The notes below the pieces were generated by a model. The model had not been told where the DNA came from. It saw only the letters and a program-made list of their open reading frames with translations, and searched no databases. DNA of 64,000 nt, taken from contig NZ_CP011036.1 in the NCBI RefSeq assembly GCF_002221505.1, positions 3,457,201 through 3,521,200 on the forward strand, read 5' to 3'. Positions within the stretch are counted from its first letter, which is position 1. The number at the start of each line of letters is the position of its first letter. The DNA comes from Pseudoalteromonas nigrifaciens. Its GTDB lineage: Bacteria; Pseudomonadota; Gammaproteobacteria; Enterobacterales; Alteromonadaceae. Made by a program: the position numbers and the translations under genes. Shown here piece by piece: positions 53,348 through 63,642 of the stretch.

Positions 53348-54274
53348 TTAATGCTGGGAATAGTCTTGGTTGATACGGTTTAAAATGCCATCTAATTCAT
53401 CAAGGTTTGTGTAAGAAATAACCAACTTACCTTTGCCTTTTTTGTTATAGTTTATTTCTACTTTGGCACCTATGTTTTCAGCGAGTTGTTGCTCTAACTG
53501 TTTAACATCTGGATCTTTTTCTGTTGCTTCTTTAGCGGCTACAGGCTCTAAAATTGAACGTACAAGCTTTTCGGTTTCTCGCACTGTAAGTGCTTTAGCC
53601 ACAGCTAAACGCGCCGCATCAGATTGCGTATCTCCCTCAAGCGCTAATAAACAACGAGCGTGGCCCATTTCAATATCGCCGTGTTCTAACAATGTTTTTA
53701 CGTCATTATTTAAATTATTTAAACGCAATAAATTAGTCACTGTAGTACGAGATTTACCAACGGCATCGGCTACTTGTTGATGGGTTAATTCAAACTCATT
53801 TAGTAAACGATTTAAAGCAACCGCTTCTTCCATGGCATTTAAATCTTCACGCTGAATATTTTCTATTAAAGCAATAGCAACCGCAGCTTCATCGGGTACA
53901 TCTTTAATAATACAAGGTACAGTATCAAGCTTAGCAATTTGCGCTGCACGCCAACGACGTTCACCGGCAATAATTTCATAGCTATTTTGAGCAATAGGGC
54001 GCACTACAATTGGCTGAATAATGCCTTGCGCACGAATTGAACTAGCTAACTCTTCTAATGCTTCTTCCGACATATCTTTACGCGGTTGATATTTACCCGA
54101 GTGTAAAAATTCGATCGGTAATTTTTGTAATTCGCTTTGTTGAGATTGCGTTACATTGTGCATAATGTCAGTTGTATTTGACGAATTTTGCTCATTGCTA
54201 CTTGTTGGTGCAGGTTTTGATGAACTTAACAGCGCATCGAGTCCTCGGCCTAAACCTCTTTTTTTAGCAGACAT
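53348..54274 (-). CDS. parB: Chromosome partition protein ParB
   Basis: A 308-residue DNA-binding CTPase family protein. N-terminal KKRGLGRGLDALLSS interacts with ParA; the ParB/Srx domain has GKYQPRKDMSEEALEELASSI, IIQPIVVRP and the CTP-binding EIIAGERRWRAAQ (near 110). A helix-turn-helix (LTHQQVADAVGKSRTTVTNLLRL) recognises parS. The C-terminal domain dimerises. No parS site was found inside the window. 20 bp downstream of parA. Confidence 0.97.
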   Translation of the reverse strand: MSAKKRGLGRGLDALLSSSKPAPTSSNEQNSSNTTDIMHNVTQSQQSELQKLPIEFLHSGKYQPRKDMSEEALEELASSIRAQGIIQPIVVRPIAQNSYEIIAGERRWRAAQIAKLDTVPCIIKDVPDEAAVAIALIENIQREDLNAMEEAVALNRLLNEFELTHQQVADAVGKSRTTVTNLLRLNNLNNDVKTLLEHGDIEMGHARCLLALEGDTQSDAARLAVAKALTVRETEKLVRSILEPVAAKEATEKDPDVKQLEQQLAENIGAKVEINYNKKGKGKLVISYTNLDELDGILNRINQDYSQH

Positions 54275-54294
54275 ATTATTTTTTTACCTCAAAG

Positions 54295-55080
54295 TTAGGC
54301 GACAACTGGCGTTGTTTTTTCTTTTCTGCGTAACATTTCACCAGCCAGTGCTAAATATGCTTTAGCACCACTTGATGCCCGGTCATAATACATCGCTGGT
54401 GCACCAAAACTTGGTGCCTCGGCTAAGCGAACATTACGCGGGATCACTGTGCGGTAAACTTTATCGCCAAAATGTTGTTTTAATTGTTCTGATACATCAT
54501 TAGCTAATCGATTACGCGGATCGTACATAGTACGAAGTATGCCTTCAATTTGTAGCTTAGGATTAACTAACTTGGCAAGTTGCGTAATGGTGTCCATTAA
54601 TGCGGTTAAACCTTCTAACGCATAATATTCACATTGCATAGGGACTAAAATAGAGTCGGCTGCAGCCATGGCATTTACAGTTAACATATTTAAAGAAGGA
54701 GGGCAGTCGATAAAAATGAATTCATATTGGTCTTGAATTTTTTCCAGCGCATTACGCAAACGTACTTCGCGGGCAAATAATTCCATTAATTTTACTTCTG
54801 CAGCGGTTACATCACCGTTTGCAGCAATCATATGATATTCACCAGAGGTTTCTTTAATTATAACCTCTTCAATTGGCTTGTTTTCTATCAGCAAATCGTA
54901 AATAGTTGGCACGTCGCCATACTTATCTACGCCACTACCCATAGTGGCATTACCTTGCGGATCGAGATCAATTAACAACACTTTTCGTTTTGTTGCAGCC
55001 ATAGATGCAGCGAGGTTAACAGCGGTTGTAGTTTTACCTACACCACCTTTTTGATTTGCTAATGCGATGACTTTTGCCAC
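54295..55080 (-). CDS. parA: Chromosome partition ATPase ParA (Soj)
   Basis: A 261-residue deviant Walker A ATPase: ANQKGGVGKTTTAVNLAA (near residue 7), LLIDLDPQGNATMGSG and FIDCPPSLNMLTVNA. It binds DNA non-specifically and moves ParB-parS complexes. Sits between rsmG (14 bp) and parB, in the conserved origin-proximal operon. Confidence 0.97.
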   Translation of the reverse strand: MAKVIALANQKGGVGKTTTAVNLAASMAATKRKVLLIDLDPQGNATMGSGVDKYGDVPTIYDLLIENKPIEEVIIKETSGEYHMIAANGDVTAAEVKLMELFAREVRLRNALEKIQDQYEFIFIDCPPSLNMLTVNAMAAADSILVPMQCEYYALEGLTALMDTITQLAKLVNPKLQIEGILRTMYDPRNRLANDVSEQLKQHFGDKVYRTVIPRNVRLAEAPSFGAPAMYYDRASSGAKAYLALAGEMLRRKEKTTPVVA

Positions 55081-55094
55081 AGTGTCTCTGATCC

Positions 55095-55715
55095 CTAGTC
55101 TTTAGAAAGAATAATTAAATGTCGTTGTGCATCTAAATTAGGTACTTCTAATGCAATTTTTTGCTCAAACTTAACGCCAGTCGGTAATGACTCTAGCTCT
55201 TCGCTAGGGAACACACCTTTAAGGGCAATAAATTTTCCTGAATGATCAATTAAGTGTCCACACCAGTCAACCATATCTTGCAATGAAGCAAATGCGCGAC
55301 TGAGTACACCATCTAATTTAACACTTGGCTGATATTCTTCAACTCTTGACTGCACCGGAGTGACGTTATCAAGTCCTAGCTCATGTTTAACATGCATTAA
55401 AAAACGTACACGTTTACCTAAACTATCAAGTAACACAAAATGAGTGTTAGGTAATGCAATCGCTAATACAATACCAGGTAAGCCAGGGCCAGTTCCTACA
55501 TCAATATAATGATGACCGGGTAAATGAGGTGCAACAACTAAGCTGTCCATTATGTGCTTAACCATCATTTCTTCAGGTAAGCGTACTGAGGTTAAATTAT
55601 AAGCTTTGTTCCACTTAGTTAATAACTCAACGTAACGAACCAGCTGTTGCTGTTGTTTTTCGGTTAGCGCAATATTAGTTTGCGCTAACAATGTAGTTAA
55701 TTGTTGCTGTAACAC
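55095..55715 (-). CDS. rsmG: 16S rRNA (guanine527-N7)-methyltransferase
   Basis: A 206-residue Rossmann methyltransferase (GidB). The SAM-binding motif [18 protein letters not shown] is near residue 70 and the family motif [15 protein letters not shown] near 135. Loss gives low-level streptomycin resistance in other bacteria. 15 bp after mnmG. Confidence 0.97.
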
Positions 55716-55730
55716 TAGGTACCCTCGCCG

Positions 55731-57620
55731 TTATGCAGATTTGCGTAACAAGCCTTGCTTCTTCAGATACACCAATAATAACGAAATCGCCGCTGGGGTG
55801 ATACCAGAAATACGCGAAGCTTGACCAATAGTGTCTGGACGAGCATCAATCAGCTTAGCAACAACCTCATTTGATAAACCCGATACGGTTTTATAATCAA
55901 ACTCTTTTGGTAAAATTGTTTGCTCATGGCGTAACTGTTTATTGATCTCATCTTGCTGGCGCACAATATAACCTGCGTACTTTGTATGGATCTCAACTTG
56001 TTCAAGCGCGGCTTGATTAGTAAATTCAGATCCTAAGCCGTCAATTGCCATTAGATCATTATAACTAATTTCAGGACGACGTAATAATTCCTCTAAACTA
56101 GCTTCACGCGTTAATGGCGTTTTTAGCAATGCATTAACTTGATCTATCATAGTATGATCTTTGTGGATCCAGGTATCTTTAATACGCTGTTTCTCTTTAG
56201 CGATCACTTCCATTTTTTCGTTATATGCCTGCCAACGCTCATCATTCACTAAGCCTAATTCGCGGCCTTTTTCAGTTAAACGAATATCGGCATTATCTTC
56301 ACGTAATAATAAACGGTATTCAGCACGGCTAGTAAACATACGATAAGGTTCTTTCGTTCCCAAAGTAGTTAAGTCGTCAATAAGTACACCCACATAAGCT
56401 TCGTCACGACGTGGAGTCCAAGACTCTTTACCCTGAACTTTTAAAGCAGCATTCATACCTGCAATTAAACCTTGAGCACCTGCTTCTTCATAACCGGTAG
56501 TACCATTTATTTGGCCCGCAAAAAATAAGCCATCAATAAATTTAGTTTCTAATGAACGTTTTAAATCGCGCGGATCAAAAAAGTCATATTCAATAGCATA
56601 ACCAGGACGACAAATATGAGCATTTTCAAAGCCAGTAATAGATTGCACAATTTCAATTTGCACATCAAACGGTAAACTGGTCGAAATACCATTTGGGTAT
56701 AACTCATATGATGTTAAACCTTCTGGCTCAACAAAAATTTGATGTTTATCTTTATCAGCAAAACGAACAATTTTATCTTCAATAGAAGGGCAGTAGCGCG
56801 GGCCTATGCCTTCAATAACACCACCATACATTGGCGAGCGATGTAAGTTTTTACGAATAACATCATGGGTCTTTTCATTAGTAAAGGTGATGTAACACGG
56901 TATTTGTTGTGGGTGATCACTTGGTTTACCCATAAATGAAAATACCGGTATAGGCGTATCACCTGCTTGTTCTTGCATTTTACTAAAATCAACAGTACGG
57001 GCATCAATACGTGGTGGAGTACCGGTTTTTAAACGATCCACTCTAAAAGGTAATTCACGTAAACGATCAGCCAATGCAATTGAAGGAGGATCGCCTGCAC
57101 GACCACCTTTAAAGTTTTCTAAACCTATATGTATTTGGCCACCTAAAAAAGTACCTACGGTTAGCACAACACTTGGAGCACTAAAACGTAAACCCATTTG
57201 GGTAACCACACCAGTAACACGATCGTTTTCAACAATAAGATCATCACACGATTGTTGAAAAATCTTTAAGTTATCTTGGTTTTGCAATGTTGTTTGAATT
57301 GCCGCTTTGTACAAAGCGCGATCAGCCTGTGCTCGGGTTGCACGAACGGCTGGGCCTTTTGAAGAATTAAGTGTGCGAAATTGGATCCCGCCTTTGTCAA
57401 TGGCCTGTGCCATTGCACCACCTAGAGCGTCAATTTCTTTAACTAAGTGACCTTTGCCAATGCCACCAATTGCTGGGTTACATGACATTTGACCAAGGGT
57501 ATCCATATTGTGAGTTAGCAGCAGGGTATTCATCCCCATACGTGCGGCTGCCAATGCGGCTTCAGTGCCAGCATGTCCACCACCTACTACGATAACGTCA
57601 AAATTTTCGTGAAAAATCAT
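55731..57620 (-). CDS. mnmG: tRNA uridine-5-carboxymethylaminomethyl modification enzyme MnmG (GidA)
   Basis: A 629-residue FAD enzyme that with MnmE modifies the wobble uridine of certain tRNAs. FAD-binding [21 protein letters not shown] near residue 10, then [23 protein letters not shown] and GRAGDPPS. C-terminal [41 protein letters not shown], of which [19 protein letters not shown] is the signature. It lies next to oriC as in E. coli and Vibrio; its partner mnmE is 1.9 kb to the right. Confidence 0.98.
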   Translation of the reverse strand: MIFHENFDVIVVGGGHAGTEAALAAARMGMNTLLLTHNMDTLGQMSCNPAIGGIGKGHLVKEIDALGGAMAQAIDKGGIQFRTLNSSKGPAVRATRAQADRALYKAAIQTTLQNQDNLKIFQQSCDDLIVENDRVTGVVTQMGLRFSAPSVVLTVGTFLGGQIHIGLENFKGGRAGDPPSIALADRLRELPFRVDRLKTGTPPRIDARTVDFSKMQEQAGDTPIPVFSFMGKPSDHPQQIPCYITFTNEKTHDVIRKNLHRSPMYGGVIEGIGPRYCPSIEDKIVRFADKDKHQIFVEPEGLTSYELYPNGISTSLPFDVQIEIVQSITGFENAHICRPGYAIEYDFFDPRDLKRSLETKFIDGLFFAGQINGTTGYEEAGAQGLIAGMNAALKVQGKESWTPRRDEAYVGVLIDDLTTLGTKEPYRMFTSRAEYRLLLREDNADIRLTEKGRELGLVNDERWQAYNEKMEVIAKEKQRIKDTWIHKDHTMIDQVNALLKTPLTREASLEELLRRPEISYNDLMAIDGLGSEFTNQAALEQVEIHTKYAGYIVRQQDEINKQLRHEQTILPKEFDYKTVSGLSNEVVAKLIDARPDTIGQASRISGITPAAISLLLVYLKKQGLLRKSA

Positions 57621-57709
57621 TAATGGGATCCTACTTAAATCAAACCAGTAAACTTCAAAAGGGAGCGTATTCTACCTAGAATTTAGCAGAAGATAAATGA
57701 TTAACAGCG

Positions 57710-58020
57710 GTCAAGATCTAAGTGTGTGATCTCTAATAATATAAAGGATCTTTTAAAGAGATCTTTTATTACTATTACTACTACTGAAGCACTTTTCTGT
57801 TGATAAGGTTTAGATCTTTATTTAAAACATGCGATTAGATCAGATCTAAAGTTGTGAACATGATCGGATCATCCAGCGAATAAGCTCTGATCAAAAAGGC
57901 ACTTTATGCACAGGGCAATATCAACCGGATCTTATCCAATGGATAAGCATAGCTATAAATGCAGTTTAATCAGTATTTATCCACAAAAACTATTAAATTA
58001 TTAGTAAATTGTGGGTAACT
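57710..58020. other. oriC: Chromosomal replication origin oriC
   Basis: The gap between mnmG and mioC, where oriC lies in E. coli and Vibrio. On the mnmG side are four GATCT-led AT-rich 13-mers (starting 57728, 57747, 57760 and 57813), like the E. coli unwinding element. There are eleven GATC sites between 57715 and 57931. DnaA boxes: TTATGCACA (57904-57912), TTATCCACA (57977-57985), TTATCAACA on the minus strand (57798-57806), TTACCCACA on the minus strand (58010-58018), plus a palindromic TTATCC...GGATAA (57932-57946). The boundaries are approximate. Confidence 0.87.
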
Positions 58021-58046
58021 TTAATTTGGTTTTTTAGCTTGATCTA

Positions 58047-58496
58047 TTAATTTAAGCCTGTTTTAGCTAGCCAAGAGTCAAGCCAGGCCAGTGCAGTATC
58101 CTCTGGTAGCGCTTCATCAAGAATATTAAGCTCTAAGCGTTCGGCTACTCTAAGTGCACCTTTTTGTGCTAATAACTCATCTATATTGCGCCCAGCAAGG
58201 TTATAAGTATCGTAACTGGTATCGCCTAAACCAATGACTGAGTATTTTATATTAGATAAATCATCAGCTTGTGTTAAATCGTCAATAAAGCTAATCAGAT
58301 TTTCAGGGTAATCCCCTGCACCATAAGTGGATGTACATATTAACCAAATAGTATTTTGCTGATCTATATCGTTAAATACAGGCTGTTCATGTAGTTGCGT
58401 ACTAATACTTTGAGCATTAAGTTGATCAGCTAATTGTTCTGCAACATATTCAGCGGATCCCATTTGGCTGCCAATAATAATATTTACTGCACTCAT
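58047..58496 (-). CDS. mioC: Flavodoxin-like protein MioC
   Basis: A 149-residue FMN-binding protein. The phosphate loop is IIIGSQMGSAEYVAEQLA (near residue 6) and the second FMN loop is CTSTYGAGDYPENL (near 55), then GLGDTSYDTYNLAGRNIDELL. MioC supports biotin synthase activity in E. coli. It is transcribed towards oriC; in E. coli, transcription from mioC into the origin has been studied as a possible influence on initiation. Confidence 0.92.
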   Translation of the reverse strand: MSAVNIIIGSQMGSAEYVAEQLADQLNAQSISTQLHEQPVFNDIDQQNTIWLICTSTYGAGDYPENLISFIDDLTQADDLSNIKYSVIGLGDTSYDTYNLAGRNIDELLAQKGALRVAERLELNILDEALPEDTALAWLDSWLAKTGLN

Positions 58497-59289
58497 TAAT
58501 TTTTGTGATCACATAGCTTTTAATTACCGCTCATAATAACTGAGTTTGTATAACAGTAAAGTTAAGAGTGCTTTTTTGTATAACTATTTTAGCTGTAATT
58601 TTAGCCTTGGTTATTTATAACGACTCAAGTTGTTGATTAAATAGGGTTTAACAAATAATCTTTAAATGTAATCTTCTGATCAAGTTGTTGATAACAGTGG
58701 GGAAAGCTCTGTTTAAAGCCACTTTTTTATTTATGATTGATCGCTAAGTTATTGATTTAAAGAATATGAAAATGCTTAAATAGAGCTTATTAAGCAATAA
58801 TATATACCCTGATCATAATGTGGATAGAATGCCTGTTGATAAGTGCTATTTAGATCATAAAATAAATTTAAATGAGATCAAATAAAGCTGATCTTTTTAT
58901 TAAATGAGTCAATTAACAGTAAATAGTTAGTTTTAATGGCGGATCTAGGATATTTACTTAGTTAAATACGGAAATTTAAGTCTCTATAAAAGGTAATAAA
59001 GGCTAATTGTGGATAACTGATCTGAGATTATTTATTTTTTCAGCGCAGATCATCATTAATTTTAGCTAACTTGGCCGACCAAAAATATAATTCACGCTTA
59101 CTTGGTGTTGTGTTGCTCTACTCAATTTTATAAATATGCGTAATTTAGAGTCAATAAAAGCCTAAAATAGGCTCTTATATTGAATGAATTATAAACATAT
59201 ATTGCAGTTCTTAAGCTTAATTAAGGCTATTTTAATAGGAAGTATTACCATAATAGCCACCGTAAAATTGATCCACTGCAGTTAAAATA

Positions 59290-59317
59290 GCAGTCTGTTT
59301 TGTAAAAAACAGACTGC
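59290..59317. repeat. Perfect 12-bp hairpin in noncoding region
   Basis: GCAGTCTGTTTT and AAAACAGACTGC separated by GTAA. No long T run follows on either strand, so it is not a clear terminator; it could be part of a structured RNA or a protein-binding site. Confidence 0.6.
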
Positions 59318-59489
59318 ATTAATGCTATAAATTAGCCGTTTTATAGCTATTAAAGTGGCATTATTTTTAGTTAAAACGACATTACTCTAACAAATAAAGA
59401 CTGGCCAGCTCTTATCAGGCATTAATATTAGCGCAATAAAGCTGTTTTTAGGGAGGAAATAGGTAGTGAAAGCAGGGGATTTTGACAAT

Positions 59490-59515
59490 AAAAAAGAGCC
59501 TCTAGGGCTCTTTAA
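59490..59515 (-). terminator. Terminator of mnmE
   Basis: Minus strand stem AAAGAGCC / GGCTCTTT with a 5-nt loop and a T run, 16 bp after the mnmE stop. Confidence 0.9.
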
Positions 59516-59530
59516 AATATATTTGGCAAC

Positions 59531-60895
59531 TTATTTACCAATACAAAACGAGCTAAATATTTTTCCAAGTAGGTCATCTGAGGTGAATTCACCGGTAATT
59601 TCGTTTAGATATTGCTGGGTTAAACGCAATTCTTCGGCGAGTATTTCGCCCGCTATATGCATTTCTAACTGAGCTTTACCTGTATCTAAGTGGTACGCTG
59701 CATGCTCAAGCGCATCAAGGTGGCGACGACGTGCCATAAAGCCGCCTTCTGTTGCACCATCAAAACCAATACAGGCTTTTAAATGCTCGCGAACCAGCTC
59801 AATACCATCGGCATTTTTAGCACTTAAACTGATGACCGGGTATTGCTGATTTTGCTCCATACCAACAACATCGCCCGATAAATCGGCTTTATTTCTAATC
59901 ACTGTAACCCCTAATCCAACGGGTAATTTAGCCATAAATTCTGGCCAAATTTTATGGGGATCAGTATCAATAGTGTCGGTTCCATCAAGCATAAACAGCA
60001 CTCTGTCGGCTTGGTTTATTTCATCCCATGCGCGCTCAATACCTATTTGTTCTACTAAATCAGGGCTTTCACGCAGACCTGCTGTGTCTATAATATGCAG
60101 TGGCATGCCATCTATATGTATATGTTCACGTAGTACGTCACGTGTAGTGCCGGCAATTTCGGTTACAATAGCGGCTTCGCGCCCAGCAAGGGCATTTAAT
60201 AAGCTTGATTTACCCGCATTAGGGCGACCGGCAATAACAACCCGCATACCTTCGCGCATTATGCTGCCTTGCTTAGCTTGATCGGTTACCGTATTGAGCT
60301 GGGCAATAATGGCATCTAAATCGCCAGAAACTTTACCGTCAGATAAAAAATCGATTTCTTCATCGGGAAAATCAATTGCGGCTTCTACGTACATACGCAA
60401 GTGAATTACTTTTTCTACAAGTGTTTCTATGTGCTTAGAAAATTCACCTTGGAGAGACTGTAGGGCGCTTTTAGCGGCTTGCTCGCTTGTAGCATTAATT
60501 AAATCGGCGATGGCTTCTGCTTGTGTTAAATCAAGCTTGTCATTCATAAATGCACGTTCAGAAAACTCCCCAGGCTTTGCTAAACGAACGCCCTCTATTT
60601 TACTAATTTCTTTAAGTAACATATCCAGTACTACAGGACCGCCGTGGCCTTGTAGTTCAAGTACATCTTCACCAGTGAATGAGTTAGGGCCGGCAAAGTA
60701 AATGGCAATACCTTGATCAAGTTGCTCGCCAGCAAGGCTTTTAAATGGCACATAATCGGCGTAGCGAACTTTAGGTATTTTACCTACTACTTTTTCGGCA
60801 ACACTTTTAGCAAGGCTGCCTGAAACGCGAATAATACCAACACCACCACGTCCGGGGGCTGTTGCTTGTGCTGCAATTGTGTCTTGATTGATCAT
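59531..60895 (-). CDS. mnmE: tRNA modification GTPase MnmE (TrmE)
   Basis: A 454-residue GTPase partner of MnmG. The N-terminal folate-binding domain starts [22 protein letters not shown]. The G domain has the P-loop [14 protein letters not shown] (near residue 223), then [14 protein letters not shown] and NKAD (in [10 protein letters not shown]). The C-terminal [13 protein letters not shown] carries the conserved Cys. Full length, with its own terminator. Confidence 0.98.
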   Translation of the reverse strand: MINQDTIAAQATAPGRGGVGIIRVSGSLAKSVAEKVVGKIPKVRYADYVPFKSLAGEQLDQGIAIYFAGPNSFTGEDVLELQGHGGPVVLDMLLKEISKIEGVRLAKPGEFSERAFMNDKLDLTQAEAIADLINATSEQAAKSALQSLQGEFSKHIETLVEKVIHLRMYVEAAIDFPDEEIDFLSDGKVSGDLDAIIAQLNTVTDQAKQGSIMREGMRVVIAGRPNAGKSSLLNALAGREAAIVTEIAGTTRDVLREHIHIDGMPLHIIDTAGLRESPDLVEQIGIERAWDEINQADRVLFMLDGTDTIDTDPHKIWPEFMAKLPVGLGVTVIRNKADLSGDVVGMEQNQQYPVISLSAKNADGIELVREHLKACIGFDGATEGGFMARRRHLDALEHAAYHLDTGKAQLEMHIAGEILAEELRLTQQYLNEITGEFTSDDLLGKIFSSFCIGK

Positions 60896-60986
60896 GCTAT
60901 TAATTTGCCAACAATGAGTAACTTTATGGCGGTATTGTAACCTATGGATTTATTTGTAGCGAATAGCTGTGGTGAAAAACAGGTAA

Positions 60987-61012
60987 TAAAAAAGGCGACC
61001 GAAGTCGCCTTT
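60987..61012 (-). terminator. Terminator of yidC
   Basis: Minus strand stem AAAGGCGAC / GTCGCCTTT with a 4-nt loop and T run, 19 bp after the yidC stop. Confidence 0.9.
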
Positions 61013-61030
61013 ATATAAGTAGGAGCTTAA

Positions 61031-62665
61031 TTAGCCTCTTACTTTAATACCTTTCTTTTCCATGCCGCGGTAGATGATGAGCATCTGGACAATAGAAATA
61101 AGGTTAGACACTAACCAGTAAAGAACTAAACCAGATGGGAACCATAAGAAGAACACAGAGAAGATAACCGGCATAAAGGTCATCATTTTTTGCTGCATTG
61201 GATCGGTAACCGTCATAGGCTGTAATTTTTGCGTAATAAACATACTGGCGCCAAATAAGATTGGTAACACGTAGTATGGGTCTTTCGCAGAAAGGTCAGT
61301 TAGCCAAAAAATAAATTCAGCGTGGCGAAGTTCTGTTGATTCTAAGAACACGTAGAACAAGGCTAAGAAAATAGGCATTTGTAGCAAAATAGGGAAACAG
61401 CCACCCATAGGGTTCACTTTTTCTTTTTTGTACATTTCCATTGTGGCTTGGCCGAATTTTTGACGGTCGTCACCAAATTTTTCTTTAAGCGCTGCCATTT
61501 TAGGCTGAAGGGCACGCATTTTAGCCATTGAAGTATATTGCGCTTTAGTCAGTGGGTACATTAACGACTTAACGATAATAGTAATGGCAATAATAGCCAC
61601 ACCCCAGTTACCTAAAATACTGTGTAACCACTTTAACAATACAAATAAAGGTTGTGAGATAAACCATAACCAACCGTAATCTACGGTTAAATCTAAATCT
61701 GGGTGAATAGCTTCAAGTACATCAGACTCTTTAGGGCCCATATAATAAGTCGCAGTAAGTGTTTGCTCACTACCAGCTTGAATATTAACCGCTTCGTCTT
61801 TAACACCAATGATGGCAGCATTACTCTTAGTAATTAAACTATAAAGTGTATTTGACTGATCCTGCATTGGAACCCAAGCACTTACAAAGTAATGTTGAAT
61901 AAACGCAACATAGCCACCAAGTGTAATTTTATTTAGGTTTTTGTCAGCCATATCTGAAAAACTGTACTTTTCGTACGGGTCATCATCAGTACCGTATGCT
62001 GCACCTAAATAGTTTTGATCAACCATGCTGCCTTTGTCTTGTACAGTGCGCTTAACTTGTGTGTAAAGCTGTACTTGAAGTGGCGTGCTAGTGGTGTTGT
62101 TAATTGTGTATTCTAAAGCAACATCATATTGACCTTTTTTGAATACATAGGTTTTTGTAAAGTTAACACCATTACTATCAGTAAACTGTAGCGGCACTCT
62201 AAGCTCATCACCCGTTAAAGTGTATGACTTTTGCTCTACGTGGTAAGTTGGGCGACCTTGTGCAGAAGCATCAGGACCATTTAAGCCAATTAAACCACTT
62301 TGTGAAAAGTATTGTTTACCATCAAACTCACCAAGCAGCATATAAGGTGTTTCACTGCCTTTAGTTTCTTCATATTGAAGTAAGTAAGTTTCAACAATAT
62401 CACCGCCTCGGGTATCAATTTTAACTTTGAAAACATCTGTTGTAATTTCAATTACAGAGCGTTTTGCTAAAGTTGCTGAGGCAGGTAACGCAGAGTCAGA
62501 TGAAGTTGGTACATAATCTTCTGATTCTGATGATGTTGGGTTTAATGTTTGTGTGGTGGCACTCGGATCGGCTTTTGGCGTGTTGTAATCAGTATTCCAT
62601 TCTTGAAATAATAAAAACGACACCAGCATCAGGCCAATGAATAAAAACGTGCGTTGCGATTCCAT
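61031..62665 (-). CDS. yidC: Membrane protein insertase YidC
   Basis: A 544-residue inner-membrane insertase. The N-terminal anchor is RTFLFIGLMLVSFLLFQEW, then a periplasmic beta domain (about 60-340), and five core helices from about 350 (NWGVAIIAITIIVKSLMYPLTKAQ, MGGCFPILLQMPIFLALFYVF). The conserved Arg of the hydrophilic groove fits the core family pattern. 8 bp after yidD; part of the rpmH-rnpA-yidD-yidC operon. Confidence 0.98.
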   Translation of the reverse strand: MESQRTFLFIGLMLVSFLLFQEWNTDYNTPKADPSATTQTLNPTSSESEDYVPTSSDSALPASATLAKRSVIEITTDVFKVKIDTRGGDIVETYLLQYEETKGSETPYMLLGEFDGKQYFSQSGLIGLNGPDASAQGRPTYHVEQKSYTLTGDELRVPLQFTDSNGVNFTKTYVFKKGQYDVALEYTINNTTSTPLQVQLYTQVKRTVQDKGSMVDQNYLGAAYGTDDDPYEKYSFSDMADKNLNKITLGGYVAFIQHYFVSAWVPMQDQSNTLYSLITKSNAAIIGVKDEAVNIQAGSEQTLTATYYMGPKESDVLEAIHPDLDLTVDYGWLWFISQPLFVLLKWLHSILGNWGVAIIAITIIVKSLMYPLTKAQYTSMAKMRALQPKMAALKEKFGDDRQKFGQATMEMYKKEKVNPMGGCFPILLQMPIFLALFYVFLESTELRHAEFIFWLTDLSAKDPYYVLPILFGASMFITQKLQPMTVTDPMQQKMMTFMPVIFSVFFLWFPSGLVLYWLVSNLISIVQMLIIYRGMEKKGIKVRG

Positions 62666-62673
62666 AACAGCTC

Positions 62674-62949
62674 TTATTTCTCGTGTTGGTGGTTAATATG
62701 GGTTAATTTTTCAGGAACGGGGTCGTTCCCACCTGAATGTAAAGGATGGCATTTTAATATGCGTTTAACTGCTAACCAACTGCCTTTTACTGATCCATGC
62801 AAATTAATTGCTTGAATAGCGTAACTAGAGCACGTTGGATTAAAACGACAATGCGGACCTAATAGCGGGCTAATCCACTTTTGATAACCGCGGATAAATA
62901 AAACTAAACAATACGTTGGCAAAGCAACAAGTGGTTTAAGTAACCTCAT
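62674..62949 (-). CDS. yidD: Membrane protein insertion efficiency factor YidD
   Basis: A 91-residue small membrane-associated protein with the full family pattern: [28 protein letters not shown] and [18 protein letters not shown], of which [11 protein letters not shown] and CHPLHSGG are the most diagnostic. It assists insertion of proteins by YidC. Separated from rnpA by 128 bp, more than usual. Confidence 0.96.
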   Translation of the reverse strand: MRLLKPLVALPTYCLVLFIRGYQKWISPLLGPHCRFNPTCSSYAIQAINLHGSVKGSWLAVKRILKCHPLHSGGNDPVPEKLTHINHQHEK

Positions 62950-63077
62950 GATATATATGCTCCTACGTAAGTTTAGTAAATAGATACCATGTATTTAAAG
63001 ACTCAATATGAGATTTCAAATGCATGATTAAAAGGTGAGCTAAAGATACCTTAATTAACCCTGTAATTCTATTGCTA

Positions 63078-63500
63078 TTAGGTCTGTTTATTTGATTTAA
63101 CTGATTTATTAGGGCGCTTTTTAAAAGGTGGTGGTTTGGGCGCACCCGGTTTGCAGCGCTCATTAATTTTACGCCACAACTTGGTCAGTTGTTTGGTTAA
63201 TTCTTCATTAGACTGCTCATCAATACCACTTTTAACCATAAGCACAATATCTATATTGTCGATGTTGTGTTTATTTAAACGAAAGCATTCGCGAGCTAAA
63301 CGTTTAATACGGTTACGTTGACATGCCTTTTTAACTCGTTTTTTAGCAACAGTAAGTCCTAACCGAGGTTGATCTTGGTCATTAGGTTTAGCTAAAAGAG
63401 TAAAGAAAGGAGTTGCAGCCCGGGCGGGTTCATTAAATATGCGAGAGTAATGCGAGGGAGTTAACAGACGTAACTCCCTGCCAAAGTTAAAGTCTTCCAC
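63078..63500 (-). CDS. rnpA: Ribonuclease P protein component
   Basis: A 140-residue basic protein that supports RNase P RNA in 5' maturation of tRNAs. Core RLGLTVAKKRVKKACQRNRIKRLARECFRLN (signature KACQRNRIKRLARECFR near 58-74). Starts at GTG 63500. The C-terminal tail (GAPKPPPFKKRPNKSVKSNK) is an extra Pro/Lys-rich extension compared with the E. coli length of about 119. Confidence 0.96.
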   Translation of the reverse strand: MEDFNFGRELRLLTPSHYSRIFNEPARAATPFFTLLAKPNDQDQPRLGLTVAKKRVKKACQRNRIKRLARECFRLNKHNIDNIDIVLMVKSGIDEQSNEELTKQLTKLWRKINERCKPGAPKPPPFKKRPNKSVKSNKQT

Positions 63501-63507
63501 TTATAAA

Positions 63508-63642
63508 TTAAGCAGAAAGAACTTTACGGCCTTTAGCGCGGCGACGAGCTAATACTTTACGGCCATTTACAGTTGCCATGCGAGCACGGAAACCGTGAGC
63601 ACGTTTGCGTTTTAAAACGCTTGGTTGAAAAGTTCTTTTCAT
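63508..63642 (-). CDS. rpmH: 50S ribosomal protein L34
   Basis: A 44-residue basic protein beginning [20 protein letters not shown] and ending [10 protein letters not shown], the universal L34 sequence. Start ATG 63642. It heads the rpmH-rnpA-yidD-yidC operon and lies next to dnaA in many bacteria, which is expected here just past the window edge. Confidence 0.97.

Larger units (their letters stand above)
58497..59530. other. 1034-bp gene-free region rich in DnaA boxes and GATC
   Basis: No credible gene on either strand. The left part (58505-59050) has about ten GATC sites and minus-strand DnaA boxes: TGTTGATAA at 58686-58694 and 58834-58842, TGTGGATAG at 58819-58827, and a perfect TGTGGATAA at 59008-59016. 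The right part is AT-rich, with a strong hairpin at 59290-59317 (12-bp stem GCAGTCTGTTTT). It must contain the mioC promoter. Possible roles are an origin extension, a DnaA-titration site, or an unannotated RNA. Confidence 0.7.

Noticed and set aside
62963..63163. 66-codon frame between rnpA and yidD on the minus strand
   Set aside because: It overlaps the end of rnpA in another frame, has no family resemblance and an ordinary-looking composition for a shadow frame. Not reported as a gene.
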